Below, one piece after another: positions 32,650-42,764 of a stretch of 64,000 nucleotides of DNA. The translations under genes were made by a program, and so were the position numbers. The stretch is from Haliclona indistincta (Eukaryota > Porifera > Demospongiae > Haplosclerida > Chalinidae). Position 1 is the stretch's first letter. Each line of letters begins with the position of its first letter. The notes under the pieces are model-generated. The model made no database searches, was not told the DNA's origin, and saw only the letters and a list, made by a program, of their open reading frames with translations. Where the stretch lies: the NCBI GenBank assembly GCA_964017065.1, contig OZ024790.1:12349498-12413497 (forward strand). The letters run 5' to 3'.

Positions 32650-33234
32650 AAACCTTCTCCTAACTGCGCAAAGTCGGAAGGGTCGTCCTAAACCTAAGGA
32701 TCGTAAGCCTAAGGATTGGTAAGCCTAAGGATCGTCGGGAGGGGTGTCCTAAACCGGGCCTTCGGTCCTAGCTAAGGTAGCGATTACCATACCGTAAAAA
32801 ATTATTGATTTTTTTCTCCGCGCTAGATAAATATTTGTAATGTAAAAATACATTATTGTGCCATCGACCGTATATCCCTAGTATAAGGACAAACGGAGAA
32901 AAAATACAAAAAATCTGTGTAGTTTATCACGGCTGCTGCAGTTGTTCTTTGTAAAAACACTGCAATAATGGTATCATTCGAATCCTCTTGATGTCAAGAA
33001 TCTGAAACTGCAATATAGAGAACAATCTACTTGTTTCTGAAAATTGCTGGTAATCGCTAGCTAAGGATCGTCGGGAGGGGTGTCCTAAACCGGGCCTTCG
33101 GTCCTAGCTAAGGATCGTCGGGAGGGATGTCCTAAACCGGTCCTTCGGCCCTTGCTAAGCCTAAGGATCGTCGAGCAATCAGCTAAAACTTAGTTTTCTG
33201 TTAAAAAAAAACTAAAAAAAACAACAAAAAATGC

Positions 33235-33306
33235 ATACAGCAGGAATCGAACCCTGAACGATTGTACTACAAGCCCCCGTGCTAAACCGCTGAACCACTG
33301 GAACCA
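33235..33306 (-). ncRNA. tRNA-like Pol III cassette, copy 1
   Basis: On the minus strand: TATAAAGG about 35 bp upstream, A box TGGTTCAGCGG (33298-33288), B box GGTTCGATTCC (33253-33243), then a run of six T within about 20 bp downstream, i.e. all parts of a Pol III unit. A full cloverleaf with paired acceptor stem is not evident, so it resembles a tRNA-derived SINE head rather than a tRNA gene. Confidence 0.6.
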
Positions 33307-33735
33307 GCTGACAAGGCAATGGTACAAACCAGCCTTTATAGGTTACGTCTGCCGGCACTATAACACGAGTGCCGGTACCGGCATCGTTCAATTTTTGCTT
33401 AAAGTGCCGGTACCGGCAATTTATGGTTAAAATTTTTGGATGCCGGTACCGGCACTGTAGACACAACGAATTTATTATTCAGACTAGGTATACTTGCAAT
33501 TCCTCAGCGCAATGGCCATATCGATGGAGGAAGAGAACTACACTTGTCCTGATAAAATAGCATACCAGATTGTTTGTGAGACGTCTGAGCAATTCGTGCG
33601 CGCGTGTGCTAATTTGCTGGGAACAGATAACACTGCGTTTTAATTCATCAGGGGAACACATATCTCCGAGGGCGTGGCTGGAGATATCTGTTCGGGGGAA
33701 CAGAAAATCAGGGGGAACACATATCTCCGTTACAG

Positions 33736-34413
33736 CGGGTTACCAGAATTAATGATTTTCATGACTTTAGCAAGTTCCTTTATTTTCTAGCCATGTGTAT
33801 TTGTACAGACGGACTTACAGAGTGCAGTTTGCTTGTCTATCGATAGTCTTCGACCATACCAAGTTTCAGCCGCGCAGCGTTAGCCATAGCGGAAAGACGA
33901 ACCCGCCCGATGACGACTCCGACCAAGAACGATCGGTCGGGGAGATTTTTCTTAAGTTGTGTGAAGCGTACGAAGCTAAAACTTCTCCAACAAGCTCTCC
34001 TGCCATCTGTGCAGAATCCGTTGCATGGATTTCGCCGGGCGATGCTCGTACGCGATATTACAGTTGTATTCTGCAGGCAGCATCGCTGTAAAATAGCGTA
34101 CGAGCATCGCTCGGCGAAATCCATGCAACGGATTTTGCACAGATGGCAGGAGAGCTTGCTGGAGAAGTTTTAGCTTCGTACGCTTCACACAACTTAAGAA
34201 AAATCTCCCCGACCGATCGTTCTTGGTCGTCATCGGGCGGGTTCGTCTTTCCGCTATGGCTAACGCTGCGCGGCTGAAACTTGGTATGGTCGAAGACTAT
34301 CGATAGACAAGCAAACTGCACTCTGTAAGTCCGTCTGTACAAATACCCATGGCTAGAAAATAAAGGTACTTGCTAAAGTCATGAATATCATTAATTCTGG
34401 TAACCCGCCACCT
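33736..34413. repeat. Giant hairpin, arms about 318 bp
   Basis: Arms 33736-34053 and 34096-34413 are near-perfect reverse complements around a 42-nt loop. Open frames on both strands are mirror images of each other and are not genes. Confidence 0.9.
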
Positions 34414-34419
34414 TAATAC

Positions 34420-35005
34420 AGTGAGCTGAATAATTACAGGAGCCCATAATGATTATAGTAATCTCTCAAACTATTATGAGTGGTTCTAGTTCTTGTAATT
34501 GACTTGCAGGCAGATTTTTCAGGCTGAACTAGAATTTAAAAACTTGAACTCTCTTCATGTTAAGTTCTGTTACAATTTATGCAGCGCACGTTCATATCTT
34601 AAAAATACACAGAATTATATACATTATCAAGAGTCAATTAGAGCATACAAAGTTGATATTCTATTTCTGGTCCAACTATAATAAAAATGACCATGCAGAT
34701 CTGGCTTTAAAAGATTAAAACCATACTGACTAAAGTGCCAACACTGATGTTTCCTGCAGGCTTTGTTGTGACCATGACTGAGGTGACTTTGTCTGTTTAC
34801 ACAAGATTTTAGTCACAAGGCTGTTGTTGCTGTCGTAAATCAGTATAGTTTCCAATACTGTTTATTATACAAGACTACTCTTATTCATAGAAATACTCCA
34901 TACAATACACAACTGCTCTACTGTTAATATATATGTGTAGCCTGAACAGAGACGACAATCAATAGTAAAGTCAGGTCATAGACAATCAACAGTGTCAAGC
35001 AAATA
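34420..35005 (+). repeat. Class C receptor upstream flank
   Basis: Shared with the flank of receptor 10 (50895-51200, inverted) and with an orphan copy at 47405-47605. Landmarks: AAGGCTGTTGTTGCTG and GTCATAGACAATCAAC. Likely holds the class C promoter. Confidence 0.7.
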
Positions 35006-36073
35006 ATGGAAGCCGGACCGTCGAATAGCTGCGGTTCTAAAAATGTGAGTGATTTACGTCAACTGTCGCAGACAATAAATTTGTCCATCAGTGTTGTCTC
35101 ACTTGTTGCTTGCTTTTTAGCCATGTTGCTGGCTTGCAAAGGTCGAGTTGGCCGACGATTTACTCACCGGATCTCGTTGTATCTCTTACTAGCCGTTGCG
35201 TTTAACGAAGTTACGCACTGTCTACAGTACTCGATGTACGACTACCATCCAAGCGAGTTGTATTACAAGAGTTGCGCAGTGTTGGGTGCTCTAGTGCAGT
35301 TATCGGTATGGACAATTCTACTTTTCACATCAGTACTGCTGTTTCATCTTGCCTGTCTTACTATCCTCATTGAGATAAGATCTACTATATTGATCGGTGT
35401 GACATATCGAGTGCTTATTTTAACTCTCTCTAAACAAGAAACAGAAGTGACAGCCAAAGCAAAGCGACAAGCATGGTGTCTTGAGATCAGCTACATTCTA
35501 ATACCGATTCTTGTTCCAATGTCTTTTCTCTGGATACCATTCATCAATAATGCATATGGGATGGCAGGTACAGTTTGCTGGATACGAAGAGAAGATTACT
35601 TTTGTCAAAAGAACTTAGCCGGCTGGATTGAGTGGTATGCCTTGTGGTACATTCCATTGATCTTACTAAGTGTTATAAACATGATAACAATTGTTGCAAT
35701 ATTGGTGATCTTGTGCAAACGATTGTGCATCAAGAAGACATCTGACAAAGTATATAAGAACATGCTGAGAGAAAATGCTCCACTCTTGACCTACCCTGTG
35801 ATTTACAACTTCTTTTCTCTGTTTCCACTAGCTCGCCGCTTGTATGAAACTATGCCTAATGCAGACACCAATGATAATCAAGTAGAGCGAGCATTTATGA
35901 TAATGCAATCAGTTGCTACACCAACTCGAGGCTTGATCTTCGCCTTTGCTTATTTCTTGTTTATCGTTATTGAGAGACACTATCGGAAGCAGCATACATC
36001 TGAAACTCAGTGTGTACATGAAGAAGATTCACTCATACGTAGTGAATTTCGCATACTTGAGAGTATTAATTGA
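35006..36073 (+). CDS. Receptor 6: intronless 7TM GPCR (class C 5' half, z-type 3' half)
   Basis: A 355-residue receptor. The N-terminus MEAGPSNSCGSKNVSDLRQL defines class C, shared with receptor 10. TM1 ends LLACKGRVGRRFTHRI, where Lys-Gly replaces the usual hydrophobic/Cys pair. Extracellular loop 1 is YHPSELYYKSC, two residues shorter than in class A. The loop 2 disulfide motif CWI and TM7 PTRGLIFAFAYFLF are kept. The tail LIRSEFRILESIN and the 3' flank are z-type, as in receptors 9 and 10. Confidence 0.93.
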   Translation: MEAGPSNSCGSKNVSDLRQLSQTINLSISVVSLVACFLAMLLACKGRVGRRFTHRISLYLLLAVAFNEVTHCLQYSMYDYHPSELYYKSCAVLGALVQLSVWTILLFTSVLLFHLACLTILIEIRSTILIGVTYRVLILTLSKQETEVTAKAKRQAWCLEISYILIPILVPMSFLWIPFINNAYGMAGTVCWIRREDYFCQKNLAGWIEWYALWYIPLILLSVINMITIVAILVILCKRLCIKKTSDKVYKNMLRENAPLLTYPVIYNFFSLFPLARRLYETMPNADTNDNQVERAFMIMQSVATPTRGLIFAFAYFLFIVIERHYRKQHTSETQCVHEEDSLIRSEFRILESIN

Positions 36074-37130
36074 CATTAAATTTTATATATTTTACTTCCC
36101 CTCTGTTATCCCCCATCCACATAATGGAATTATGTAGTACATTTCAGTCTACACACCACGGCTCTCTTAATAGATGTCTCACTTTAATGTATTGTGTTAT
36201 TTTATACGTCCTTACGGCATCATTTTCATGAGCAACACGACTGAACAGCACTCATAGATAGAGGCAATATTATTATCATTACCGCTAGGCAATGATAAGA
36301 TTAGGGCGAGCCTGAGCGAGCCCCACATGGATCGAATGACGTTTAACCGTGTGGCGTGAACGGCTAACTAATACCCCGTTCACATACTTGCCGCCTTCTC
36401 AACCCGGGTTGACGCTCGTTACCACTAGTGTGAACGCTATCCAATGCGAACTGAACAGTGCTGAATCTGGTGTACTGGCCCAGCCGGCTCGCTTTGCAAA
36501 ACCAGGCTGACCCGCGGTTCGCGTACGGTACTGCAATTTTAGTGAATCTTGCAAAATTTTCCAAGCATGTCAACCGGCGTTGTTGCACATGCACAATAGC
36601 TAGTTAAATAACTTTTTAGTATAATTATTTTTAGCTATTGCGCATTTGCAAAAGGCGCTTCGTGCACAATACATTTTGCGCGATTCATTATGCCGAGGTG
36701 TGGGCGGAGCCACGAGGCACACAGTAGTCTGTTCGTTTGTGTGTGTGTGTTCGCAATGCGTATCTCAGCAACCGCTTGCTACTAAGCACTGAAACTTGCA
36801 ATACAGGTAGATCTCGATAGTTTATGAAAATCAAATTTGACAGATTTGCTATTAAAGCCTTTGTTTTGAAGTTATGGCGTGATTTGCTAACCTAAACAGC
36901 CGTCTTGAGCGCTCGGGCCTACTTCATAGACAAAACTGTCTACAGATGGCTACAGTGCAACTCGAAGGCTTGATCTGTGATAGTACAGCTCGCGCGACTC
37001 CATTGGCAGCAGTGAAACTAGCGAGCGAAAGCGTGTTTGAGTTCACTTAGCTGCTCGACAGGTGAGCCGGAGCGAGCAGAGCAGTTACAGTCACGCCCAG
37101 CTACAATTGAGCATTATTCTGTTAGGCTTC
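36074..37130. other. Repeat-rich non-coding interval after receptor 6
   Basis: The first about 230 bp are the z-type 3' flank (also after receptor 9). Beyond that, 36300-36660 and 37600-37890 share inverted similarity (for example GTGCACGAAGCGCC and GCACAATAGCTAGT), suggesting the ends of a TIR element of about 1.5 kb. No gene supported. Confidence 0.45.
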
Positions 37131-37157
37131 AATACAACTTTTGTACAACAGCTTGTA

Positions 37158-37400
37158 CAGTTGCTGGATAGCTGCTACTAGCCTGCACTTCCATAGCACT
37201 GTTGCTATATGATCTGCTGCTGCTGGATAGCTGTCACTAGCCTGTGCTTCCATAGCACTGTTGCTATGATCTGCTGCTGCTGGATAGCTGTCACTAGCCT
37301 GTGCTTCCATGGCACTGCTGCTATGATCTGCTGCTGCTGGATAGCTGCCACTATAGACTGTGCTTCCATAGCACTGTTGCTATGATCTGCTGCTTGCCTG
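37158..37400. repeat. Minisatellite, about 4.5 copies of a unit of about 55 bp
   Basis: Units contain CTGCTGCTGGATAGCTG, CACTAGCCTGTGCTTCCATA and GCACTGTTGCTATGAT. Minor differences mark each copy. Open frames through it are repeat artefacts. Confidence 0.85.
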
Positions 37401-37904
37401 AATGTTCCATGGATCTGCTGGTCACTTCTACTGCAGCTTCAGTGAACATTGCGTGCTTCCATGGAACTGTTTGATGCTTCCATTGATCTACTGCATGCAT
37501 ACGTGCTGTCATATGCATCTGCTAATTGCAGGCTAGCATACATGCTACTGCACCGAGGCATCTGCACCTTTTGGTGCTTTATTAAAACTGCAGTACGTAC
37601 TGCAGTTTTAATGAATCTTGCAAAACGTATTGTGCACGAAGCGCCCTTTGCACATGCGAAAGAATACTAAAATTTACTAAACTAGCTATTGTGCATGTGC
37701 AAGGACGTTGACATGCTTGACAATATTCACTAAAATTGCAGTAATGTGAACGCAAACCGATAATAACGAACCAAAACAAAAACGTCTATAGCGCGCTAGC
37801 TCTGAGTCGCTGTAGTGTGAACAGTGCACCATGAGTGCACTAATCCGTGCTGAACCGAGCGAGCCAAACGGCACGGGTTGCAAGTTTGAACGAGGTATAT
37901 CACT

Positions 37905-38030
37905 GAAGTGTCTTTAGATGCGTAAATTTCACCGCCAAGTGAAATATCAGAATTTGAACGCTGATACATGCATCCGGCATCGTAGCCGCCATCTTGTTTT
38001 CCATTCATCCCTACACGGTATAAAGAGATC
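37905..38030 (+). mobile_element. Fragment of PalA
   Basis: Matches the right part of the 9383-10645 repeat (GTGTCTTTAGATGCGTA, GCGTTTGAACGCTGATACAT-like sequence and GTAGCCGCCATCTTGTTTTC). Confidence 0.6.
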
Positions 38031-38299
38031 GCCTAATTTTTGCTGGCACTGGATCCATGCGACTGTAGGTAGACACTTCGGAATTCAGTCCCCACAAAGG
38101 GTCAATTCATGCAGATTGTGATCCAGGCTTTACTTGCGTGTTACGGTAGTCTATCTCTACTTCAATCTTACTGTTTTCATGAAAAGAGAGGAGGTCACTC
38201 TGGGCGTATGGAAAAGCTGGAAACGGGAAACGGAAACGGAAGGCGGAAACGGACGACGGAAAATGGGCGTGGTCTCGCACTCAAGAGCCCGAAAACTAA

Positions 38300-38615
38300 A
38301 CCAAACCCAAGACCCTAAAAACCTTCGCCTAACAGCGCCCAGTATGGACCTAACGGCGCCAGTATGGACCTAACGGCGCCAGTATGGACCTAACGGCGCC
38401 TGCATTGACCTAACAACGCCCAGTATGGACCTAACAACGCCCAGTATTCGCCTAACAGCGCGCAGTATGGACCTAACGGCGCCCAGTACTATTATGGCAT
38501 GTTAGGCGAATACTGGGCGCTGTTAGGCGAATACTGGGCGCTGTTAGGTCCATACAGGCGCCGTTAGGTCCATACTGGGCGCTGTTAGGCGAAGGTTTTT
38601 AGGGTCTTGGGTTTC
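38300..38615. repeat. Foldback array of 20-24 bp units
   Basis: Tandem units of the type CCTAACGGCGCCAGTATGGA run outward-in from each end and are inverted about a centre near 38490. The termini resemble AAACCCAAGACCCTAAAAACC, the same family as other foldback ends here. Confidence 0.85.
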
Positions 38616-38659
38616 GTTTTGAATCCCACTATGCACCGCGAAGCCGGGGGGCGTGTCAA

Positions 38660-40120
38660 TAATAATTGTTGCGCCATGGCTTTCTTCCTGCACAACTTGT
38701 TAATTGTGTACTTGTGCCTATTCCCAAACCTGGTAAAAATCCTTCTTCCTCAGATTCTTATAGGCCTATTGCTCTGGCGTCCACCCTTAGTAAGATCCTT
38801 GAGTGGTGTATCTTATTGGATTACTCTCACTTTTTAGTCACCAGTGATTTCCAATTTGGTTTTAAAAATGGTTCTTCAACTGCTCTCTGTACTGGAGTTC
38901 TTAAGCAGATAGTTGCTAAATACATCCACAATGGATCTCCTGTATTCGCATGTTTTCTTGATGCTTCCAAGGCATTTGATCTTGTCAGACATGACATCTT
39001 ATTTGATCTGCTTGTGTCACGTGGTCTTCCCTTGCCTGTGGTTCGTTTGCTAAGTTCTTGGTACTCTACGCAAAATTTATCTGTGAGGTGGAGAAATGCT
39101 CTCTCTTCTCCTTTCACAGTATCCAATGGAGTTCGCCAGGGTGGTGTTTTGTCACCTGTATTGTTTTCTATTTATCTAGATGAGCTGCTTTTAAAGCTTG
39201 AGTCTACTGGAGTTGGTTGTTTTTGGAATAGCCATTATGCAGGCGCCCTTGCATACGCAGATGATATAGTGCTTTTGGCACCTTCTGCCTCTGCATTACG
39301 CACCCTTCTTGCTACTTGTGAATCACATGGTAGTTGTCTTGGTCTACATTTCAATCCTCTCAAGACTCAGCTTATTAATTTTCGTTTGGGTGTATCTGAT
39401 TTTGACAATATTAATTCTAATTTCCTCTTCTGTGACTCGCCTCTCCAATTTTCTAATACCGTCGTGCACTTGGGTAACAAGCTAAAGTATAATCTCTGTG
39501 ACGATGAAGATATTCTGCTAAAATCTCGTTATTTATCCAGGGCTGCTAATAGCTTATTTTCTACTTTTCCAAATATCGGACCGATTCCTATGACATATCT
39601 GTTTTCATCATATTGTCTAGCTCTGTATGGTTGCGAACTTTGGAATATTTCTTCTCCTGGTCTAAGGAGTTTAGAGGTTGTATTAAACAACTGTCTGCGG
39701 CGTATCTGGAGATTACCTCGTAGAACGCATACCGGTATCCTGCATCGATGTGCTAGAGTCCAAAGTATTTATAACTTGGTTTCTTCAAGATCGCTTAAAT
39801 TTATCAAAAATGCAAAAAACAACTCAAACACTTTGGTCAAACTGATCTTTAACGAAGATTTGGCTTATACTTTCTCTGGACACAATATTTTCTGTGGTCG
39901 TACTTATTTAAAAGAATATTCTACTGATGACGAGAGATGTGCTATAGTATTAAGAGATTTCCTGCTGTCATCAAGCAATGTTAACATTTGTCAGGGAAGC
40001 TCTCCTATTGACTTAATGCTAAGGACAATTGCTACTGATTAACATTAATTTTAAATCTACATGTACACCTTATGTGGTGTGTTTTTCAATAATAATAATA
40101 ATAATAATAATAATAATTAA
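38660..40120 (+). mobile_element. 5'-truncated LINE insertion with (AAT)n tail
   Basis: Begins within the RT domain and ends in an (AAT)n microsatellite at about 40088-40118, as for LINEs with microsatellite 3' tails. It splits a short inverted-repeat region: GCACCGCGAAGCCGGGGGGC near 38632 and its complement near 40572. Confidence 0.8.
38666..40042 (+). pseudogene. Truncated LINE reverse transcriptase
   Basis: A 458-codon open frame that starts without a native initiator; the first codon is TTG. RT motifs: LVPIPKPGK near residue 16, CFLDASKAFD near 96, GVRQGGVLSP near 155 and catalytic YADD at 197-200. A C-terminal region with LNNCLRRIWRLP follows. The endonuclease and the RT N-terminus are missing. 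It differs clearly from the LINE RT at 1682-3298, so a second LINE family is present. Confidence 0.85.
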
Positions 40121-40184
40121 CCCTACGTGTGCGCGCGCGTACAGAATCACTATAAAGGCTTGTTTGTAGCACTATCCGGCCAGT

Positions 40185-40260
40185 TGGTTTCGGTGGTTCA
40201 GCGGTTTAGTATGGTGGCTTACAGTGCAATCGGTTAGGGTTCGATTCTCGCTGAATGCAT
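40185..40260 (+). ncRNA. tRNA-like Pol III cassette, copy 2
   Basis: TATAAAGG at 40151-40158, A box TGGTTCAGCGG 40194-40204, B box GGTTCGATTCT 40238-40248, then GTTTTTTATT. Same arrangement as the cassettes at 33235 and 41190. RNA product and function unknown. Confidence 0.6.
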
Positions 40261-40597
40261 GTTTTTTATTATTTTTTTCCCCAGTAAAATTTAAGTTTTT
40301 AGCCCGATCCTTAGTAAAGCCAGTTTAGGACGACCCTTAGGCTTACCAAGGGCCGAAGGCCCGGTTTAGGACGACCCTCCCGACGATCCTTAGGCTTAGG
40401 TTTAGCAAGGGCCGAAGGCCCGGGTTAGGACGACCCTTCCGACGATCCTTAGGCTTACCAAGGGCCGAAGGCCCGGGTTAGGACGACCCTCCCGACTTTG
40501 CACTGTTAGGAGAAGGTTTTTAGGGTTTTGGGTTTAGTTGTATGTTAAACTTTGATGGCGTGAAAACGGGACACGCCCCCCGGCTTCGCGGTGCATA

Positions 40598-40786
40598 CAG
40601 TCGATTTCAGTTCCGTTCGAACAGAGGCTTGTGCTGGCGTGTGCCGTGCGCTGGCCGCGTAACGCGTAGCCACGCCCCACACATGTAAAAATGGGTGAAT
40701 TGCTACACGCGTTACGCAACGGGTCAAACACCACATGCACACGGAGTACGCGATACGCGATGTTCGAACGGAACTGAAATCGACTG
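40598..40786. mobile_element. 189-bp TA-target MITE
   Basis: TIR CAGTCGATTTCAGTTCCGTT (26 bp in all) at both ends, TA at 40596-40597 and 40787-40788. The uninterrupted target is present in inverted form near 38622-38640. Confidence 0.85.
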
Positions 40787-40794
40787 TAGTGGGA

Positions 40795-41375
40795 TTCGAG
40801 TCCCGTTAAGCGGAGACTTCCTAATTAATAGGGTTCTCCTCAGCGCTCGCGTTATGCGAGTCATCATCGATACTAATTGCTATAAAGGCTTGTTTGTAGC
40901 ACTAAGTTTAACATACAGCTAAACCCAAAACCCTAAAAACCTTCTCCTAACTGCGCAAAGTAGGGAGGGTCTTCCTAACTAACTAAGGATCGTCGGGAGG
41001 GTCTTCCTAACTAAGGATCGTCGGGAGAGTCTTCCTAACTAAGGATCGTCGGGAGGGTCGTCCTAAACCGGGCCTTCGGCCCTTAGTAAGCCTAATGATC
41101 GTCGGGAGAGTCGTCATAAACAGGCCTCAACTAAGGATGGAGCTAAAACTTAAATTTTATAATTAAAAAAAACACAAAAAAGCATGCATTCTGCGAGAAT
41201 CGAAACCTGACCGTCTGCATCACAAGCCACCATACTAAACCGCTGTGCCACCGAACCAACTGACCGGTTGGTGCTACAAACAAGCCGGCCTTTATAGTAA
41301 TTCTGTACGCGCGCGCACAACGCGAGTGCTGAGGAGAACCCTATTAATTAGGAAGTCTCCGCTTAACGAGACTCA
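40795..41375. mobile_element. Inverted-repeat element carrying cassette 3
   Basis: About 65-bp inverted ends (CGTTAAGCGGAGACTTCCTA and complement) bound a segment with CCTAAGGATCGTCGGGAGGG-type tandem repeats and a tRNA-like cassette. Confidence 0.65.
41190..41262 (-). ncRNA. tRNA-like Pol III cassette, copy 3
   Basis: Minus strand: TATAAAGG upstream (about 41290-41298), A box TGGCACAGCGG (41250-41240), B box GTTTCGATTCT (41207-41197, one mismatch to consensus), then a T6 run. A degraded upstream half also occurs at 40879-40915 without boxes. Confidence 0.55.
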
Positions 41376-41671
41376 TGGGGATTCTTTAGTTTTTGGGCTC
41401 TTGAGTGCGAGACCACGCCCATTTTCCGTCGTCCGTTTCCGCCGTCCGTTTCAGTTTTCCGTTTCCTTCTTTTCCATACGCCCGGTCACTCTTGCCCAGG
41501 CTGCGGTGTAGACAAGTCTGGCCGGCCGCTCTGTTGCCCAGCGCCGCTGAGTATCTATCAGTTAATGTTGCATCATCACTGGAGTAATCAGTCCTCCTAT
41601 CGTTTACTACAAGATCTATTCATAGAAATACTCAATGTAATAATTTTGTTACACTGAATGCCGAGTCAACA

Positions 41672-42748
41672 ATGGAGCGGGCCGGAGCATGGAATAACTG
41701 CAGTAATAATATGACTGATCTACGTCAACTGTCATTGAAAATAAAGGTACCAATTGCTGCTTTGTCGTTGGTTTCTTGCATTTTAGCCATGTTGCTGGCT
41801 AGGATCTGTCGAGTTGGCCGACGCTTTACTCACCGGATCTCGTTGTATCTTCTCCTAACTGTTGCGTTTATCGAAGTCACGAATTGTCTACAGTACGCGA
41901 TGTACTACTACCAACCAAACATTTTCACGTATTTCGTGAGTTGCGCCGTGTTGGGCGCTGTAGTGCAGTTATCGTCCTGGACAATGCTACTCTTCACATC
42001 AGTACTGGTGTTTCATCTTGCGTGTCTTACTATCCTCATTGAAATAAAATCTACTATATTGATCGGCGTGACTTATCGAGTGCTCATTCTAACTCTCTCT
42101 AAACAAGAAACAGAAGTGACTACCAAAGCAAAGCAACAAGCATGGTGTCTTGAGATCAGCTACATTCTAATACCGATTCTTGTTCCAATTTCTTTTTTCT
42201 GGATACCATTCATCAATAATACATATGGGATGGCTGGAACGTTTTGCTGGATACGAAGCAAGGATGACTCTTGTAAAGAGAACTTAGCCGGCTTGATCGA
42301 GTGGTATGCCTTATGGCACATTCCAATGATCTTACTATGTGTTATAAACATGATAACAATTGTTGCGATATTAGTGATATTGTGCAAACGATTGTGCATT
42401 GAGAAGACATCTGACAAAGTATATAGAAACATGCTCAGAGAAAATGCTCCACTTTTGATCTACCCTCTGTTCTACAACTTTATTTCTCTGTTTCCACTAG
42501 CTCGCCACTTGTATCAGACCATGCATACTTCAGAGGAGAGTGACAATCAAGTGCACCATGAATTAGTGATATTTGATTCAGTTGCTATATCAATTCGAGG
42601 CTTGTTTTTCGCTCTTGCATACTGCTTGTTCATTGTTATTGAGAGACACTATCGGAAACAGCATGATACATTTGTAATTCGGTGTGGTCATGAGAAGGAT
42701 CCTCTCATACGTAGTGAATTTCGTATGATCGACAGTACATCGATATAA
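41672..42748 (+). CDS. Receptor 7: intronless 7TM GPCR (class B 5' half, y-type 3' half)
   Basis: A 358-residue receptor beginning MERAGAWNNCSNNMTDLRQL, preceded by a class B flank that is cut about 180 bp upstream by the 38202-41483 element. Extracellular loop 1 is YQPNIFTYFVSC. It departs from the array consensus at several otherwise fixed sites: AFIEV for AFNEV in TM2, KAKQQAW for KAKRQAW before TM4, PISFFW for PMSFLW in TM4 and ISIRGLFFALAY in TM7. The CWI motif and LIRSEFRMI tail are kept. The frame is intact; whether it is expressed after the upstream insertion is unknown. Confidence 0.92.
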   Translation: MERAGAWNNCSNNMTDLRQLSLKIKVPIAALSLVSCILAMLLARICRVGRRFTHRISLYLLLTVAFIEVTNCLQYAMYYYQPNIFTYFVSCAVLGAVVQLSSWTMLLFTSVLVFHLACLTILIEIKSTILIGVTYRVLILTLSKQETEVTTKAKQQAWCLEISYILIPILVPISFFWIPFINNTYGMAGTFCWIRSKDDSCKENLAGLIEWYALWHIPMILLCVINMITIVAILVILCKRLCIEKTSDKVYRNMLRENAPLLIYPLFYNFISLFPLARHLYQTMHTSEESDNQVHHELVIFDSVAISIRGLFFALAYCLFIVIERHYRKQHDTFVIRCGHEKDPLIRSEFRMIDSTSI

Positions 42749-42764
42749 TTGAGTTCTTTTATGT

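Larger units (their letters stand above)
32469..33468. mobile_element. Third-level element, hAT-like, AATTTATT 8-bp target duplication
   Basis: TIRs of about 95 bp contain repeated palindromes TGCCGGTACCGGCA, and AATTTATT occurs at 32461-32468 and 33469-33476. An 8-bp duplication and CAGTG-like ends fit non-autonomous hAT elements. Confidence 0.8.
31788..33734. mobile_element. Second-level element, TGTAACGGAG ends, GCGG target duplication
   Basis: About 97-bp nearly identical TIRs starting TGTAACGGAGATATGTGTTC bound 1947 bp and are flanked by GCGG at 31784-31787 and 33735-33738. Joining the flanks restores the continuous TTAAGGTGGCGGGTTACCAG terminus seen at the right end of the outer element. 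No transposase frame was seen. Confidence 0.85.
31776..34416. mobile_element. Outer element of a four-level nest, TTAA-flanked, long palindrome
   Basis: The ends are TTAA followed by GGTGGCGG at the left and CCGCCACC followed by TTAA at the right, as for a piggyBac-like TTAA insertion. The left terminus is cut off from the rest by insertion of the 31788-33734 element. The remaining part is one huge hairpin (arms 33736-34053 and 34096-34413). Confidence 0.75.
38202..41483. mobile_element. Composite 9-bp-TSD (Mutator-like) element upstream of receptor 7
   Basis: TIRs beginning GGGCGTATGGAAAAG and extending about 100 bp bound 3282 bp, with the 9-bp direct repeat GGTCACTCT at 38193-38201 and 41484-41492. 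Nine-bp duplications are typical of Mutator-like elements. Flanking sequence on both sides belongs to a class B receptor upstream flank (compare 20890-20930), so the insertion split that flank. Internally it carries a foldback array, a truncated LINE, two tRNA-like cassettes and smaller MITEs. No transposase was found. Confidence 0.85.

Noticed and set aside
33795..34342. Several open frames of 85-98 codons in 33.8-34.3 kb, on both strands
   Set aside because: They are mirror images in the two arms of the 318-bp hairpin and are explained by the palindrome.
37122..37310. Repeat-containing small protein (EAQASDSYPAAADH units)
   Set aside because: It is the translation of the 55-bp minisatellite, without initiation context or flanking exon signals.
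40185..40260. Genuine tRNA gene
   Set aside because: A and B boxes and a terminator are present, but no paired acceptor stem or clear anticodon arm was found, and three copies sit inside repeats; reported as tRNA-like cassettes instead.
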